Shown here one piece after another: positions 62,301 through 64,000 of a stretch of 64,000 nt of DNA. The notes under the pieces are model-generated. The model did not search any database and was not told the origin of the DNA. It was given only the letters and a program-made list of their open reading frames with translations. The DNA is from Pomacea canaliculata (Eukaryota; Mollusca; Gastropoda; Architaenioglossa; Ampullariidae): NCBI RefSeq assembly GCF_003073045.1, contig NC_037596.1, forward strand, positions 11,839,950-11,903,949, given 5' to 3'. Position 1 is the first letter of the stretch. Each line of letters begins with the position of its first letter. A program made the translations under genes and the position numbers.

Positions 62301-63883
62301 CTTTTGAATAACGGCTTCATGGTGAACAACTTTCTTGTTTTGTTCTATGAAATAAGAGCCTGTTCTGTGCAATACCACTTGCACTTGCCACCAGCTCAAT
62401 GCTTGATTCAAAGAAGGAACTAGGAAATATTTCCTATCGTCAACACTCTAGATAATCTGTACTTAGACTAGGATCATGTCCAATGAGAATTTTAAGTTCA
62501 GGGTGCATTTGATATTTTGTATGTAATAAAATGACACATCAATATTATCATCAACATCATCATCGTCATATTTCTTCTTCTTTCTGTTTATAGCTGTTTG
62601 AAAACGTTAACGATCGAACCTGACATGGCCAGTAAATACTAAATAAATACAGAATATAGATATGTCATTCTAGAATGGCCGGAAACATTTGTAGAAGTAG
62701 AGGAGTTATTTAAGTGATGCTTGTTGTATTATAATATATATTTCAGTATTTATTTTAATGTTTTGCAGAATTGAAGGCACCTCTTGCCAAGGTCAGCGAT
62801 GAAGCCCAAACAACAATGTCACTGGTGAGCATACACTCAATTCCATTGCGGATGGAATTATGAGGTCTCGGGCCTGATTAGCTTTCTATCAGGACTTTTG
62901 GTCAGGGTTAACATCCCTAACCTTGAGCGTTGTAACGTTCGTTGAATTTCGAAGTCGTTGTCAAAGCCGCCATCAAGACAGTACTTAGACTTTAACCTTT
63001 ACTCTCACAAAATTGAAACCGTGACTCGTTCATGTCTTCTTGCTGCAAGAATTGAAAGAATATTTAACTTCCTTGAACCAGACACAGAACATGAGGAGTG
63101 CTCTACAAGTATTTCACAGAGAATTAGTATTTCTGAGAATACGTGACATCAATCGAAAATCCTAAATGCATCTCAAAATAGTGATTTCTTGAAATTGGAG
63201 GCTGCTGGCATTGGCAACGAGTCGAAAACATACTTCTCCTATAATTGACCCTCTCGTGGTTAAGGACCACAGCACATTCCACTTACTGTAAAACAACAGG
63301 GACTGGCAATAGAATAATATGAAGTCTCCAATAAAAATTGGTTAGTTCATCGAGTTCAGCGACGATTGAATTGTGACAAAAATTGTAAATGTGGTGATGG
63401 ACGATTTATGAGTGCGCGGCTGTTTTCACTAAGGTTTACTTAATAATTATACGTCTACTCACCCACGTTTTACTCTTCCTTGCCCACTCCTTCACTTCTT
63501 CACGCATGCATTCCTTTACATCGTGCATGCATCTATTTGTATTAATTAAGATACTTGTCACTACGACAAATATCGCTTAACCTGTGATTAGTCCTGTCAT
63601 CTTTTTTTGTAGATTCAACCACTGTAATTAAATTAGAACACAGAAATATGGCTTTTACGATGACAAGATATTTGATTTATTATTCATGTAACAGGAGAAG
63701 CCATCTTGTAGCAGAAACGCTGATGGATTAATTTACGGAGACCTAGACTTTACAACCACAAATTTGCCCAAGGACATCATCGGCTCCACAACAAAAACTG
63801 AATACGCCGACATCAAAGGCACCGCCATCGTCCCCCCACCCCGAAACTACAAACAAAAAATAAACAGACCGAAGAAAGAGTAA
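50385..63883 (+). CDS. gene 7: three-Ig-domain inhibitory-type receptor with ITIM/ITSM-like tail, complete
   Basis: Twelve exons join in frame to 600 aa: 50385-50460, 53498-53875, 55742-56014, 57033-57320, 58125-58247, 60510-60528, 60817-60869, 61128-61316, 61817-61897, 62056-62133, 62769-62824, 63695-63883. Signal peptide 1-25; Ig-like D1 26-151, D2 152-242 (CEDDWPVVRCEG), D3 243-338 (GNWTLTLSNDWGSSNTTF), each on one phase-1 exon with many N-glycosylation sites; membrane helix about 352-372 (VCGIVAAVVVIAVAGTVAI) then a KKKKY stop-transfer. The tail of about 225 aa has Tyr411 (DVYETS), a duplicated exon pair with NTYVSAPEVREKK (Tyr478) and DTYVSAREVRKEK (Tyr504), then LIYGDL (Tyr552) and TEYADI (Tyr575). 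These last two fit ITIM and ITSM patterns. Expected to sit in the plasma membrane and recruit SH2 proteins such as SHP phosphatases; this and the immune role are inferred. The weakest donor is gttaat after 62133. Ligand unknown. Confidence 0.85.
50932..51212. mobile_element. hAT-type miniature inverted-repeat element with perfect target duplication
   Basis: 281 bp with terminal inverted repeats CAGCGGTTCTCAACC and GGTTGAGAACCGCTG, flanked by identical 8-bp copies of CATTATAC (50924-50931 and 51213-51220). This is the target-site length and end sequence style of the hAT superfamily. An internal unit of about 76 bp (AGCCAGCAATGTAAGCTAAT onward) is present twice in tandem. No coding capacity. 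It lies in intron 1 of gene 7. The perfect duplication suggests a fairly recent insertion. Confidence 0.9.
51290..51660 (-). mobile_element. piggyBac-like transposase relic
   Basis: The minus strand keeps pieces resembling the C-terminal end of piggyBac transposases: KKISQFECRQMISKALIGNY followed by basic residues, then in another frame a Cys-rich stretch (RCAQCPKDKIKSRTDNMC, later CRVHLC) like the C-terminal zinc-binding domain of that family. Frames are broken and most of the transposase is absent. No TTAA-flanked ends were identified. Family assignment rests on motif memory only. Confidence 0.5.
51661..53497. other. rest of gene 7 intron 1
   Basis: No exon found. 52400-52870 is GC-richer, contains a palindromic ACGTCATAATATGACGT and could be an element end or regulatory patch. 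No family was recognised and it may belong to the piggyBac relic. Confidence 0.3.
58536..58706. mobile_element. hAT-type miniature element, second copy (inverted, degraded)
   Basis: About 171 bp, reverse-complement relative of the element at 50932. It shares the ACCGGTATTAG / TTAGCTTACATTGCTGGCTA core and the ends CAGCGGTTCT and GAGAGCAGCTG. It has only one internal unit, where the other copy has two. The flanks CTTTAACA and TTATAACA suggest a worn 8-bp target duplication. It lies in an intron of gene 7. Confidence 0.75.
59670..59996 (+). pseudogene. unidentified processed-pseudogene-like fragment in a gene 7 intron
   Basis: One plus frame reads as convincing protein with about two interruptions: EDEESKSHQNCTPDYARSLF, then MAPEDENSGRISPV, then SIPSQVFWGKAVKTTAAQPV and on to SDTK. 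A second frame over 59930-60030 is also protein-like (KAQFEFVDGTIVGHKMIIDV), suggesting a frame shift. There are no introns and no link to gene 7. The 164-codon ORF in another frame here (59431-59925) is probably its shadow. Family not recognised. Confidence 0.4.
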
Positions 63884-64000
63884 AGGAGGGATTACTAAAG
63901 GATGAACGGGATGGAAAGGAAAGAGGACCTCACGATAAAAAAACATCTTGCTTAATATTTTGTTTTTGTTTAACTTGTGCTTAGAAGACAACAATCCTAA

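Overview
This looks like nuclear DNA of an invertebrate animal. It is AT-rich, with long introns, microsatellites, an assembly gap of 100 N and several small DNA transposons. The receptor style (Ig-like exons in symmetric phase 1, short stalks, one membrane pass) and the transposon mix suggest a mollusc, perhaps a gastropod. That is inference from general knowledge, not a match I could check. No rRNA, tRNA, CRISPR or prokaryotic feature was found. No retroviral or LTR element was recognised.

The window is a cluster of cell-surface receptor genes, most of which do not appear as single ORFs because their exons are short. I rebuilt them from signal-peptide exons, splice sites and intron phase. 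Left to right: gene 0 (minus, only its first coding exon at 504-570, running off the left edge); gene 1 (plus, 2517-5407, complete, 238 aa); gene 2 (plus, intact tail exons 11695-15358, with a dead Ig exon upstream at 9884-10135); gene 3 (minus, 20322-21881, signal peptide plus two Ig-like exons, no membrane exon found); gene 4 (plus, 24194-27513, probable pseudogene); gene 5 (minus, 29503-32924, complete, 209 aa, with a duplicated alternative first exon at 33692-33857); gene 6 (minus, 39063-44372, 3' part complete, 5' end unresolved); gene 7 (plus, 50385-63883, complete, 12 exons, 600 aa).

Two architectures are interleaved. The long type (genes 2, 3, 4, 7) has two or three Ig-like exons. In genes 2 and 7 it ends in a multi-exon cytoplasmic tail whose last exon carries an ITIM-like (LIYGDL) and an ITSM-like (TEYADI or TEYAAL) tyrosine motif exactly 23 residues apart. 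The compact type (genes 1, 5, 6) has a small Cys-containing ectodomain split over short exons, a stalk, one membrane segment and a short tail. Together they resemble an array of paired inhibitory and short-tailed immune-type receptors. The tail motif pair is the strongest candidate here for an undescribed system: an invertebrate receptor with a Siglec/PD-1-like signalling tail.

Between and inside the genes lie two internally deleted Tigger/pogo-like elements with matching terminal inverted repeats (36256-37145, 47807-48622), two hAT-type miniature elements (50932-51212 with a perfect 8-bp target duplication; 58536-58706), a piggyBac-like relic (51290-51660), a 0.8-kb tandem duplication (32711-34300), and several short coding-like fragments that could not be identified.
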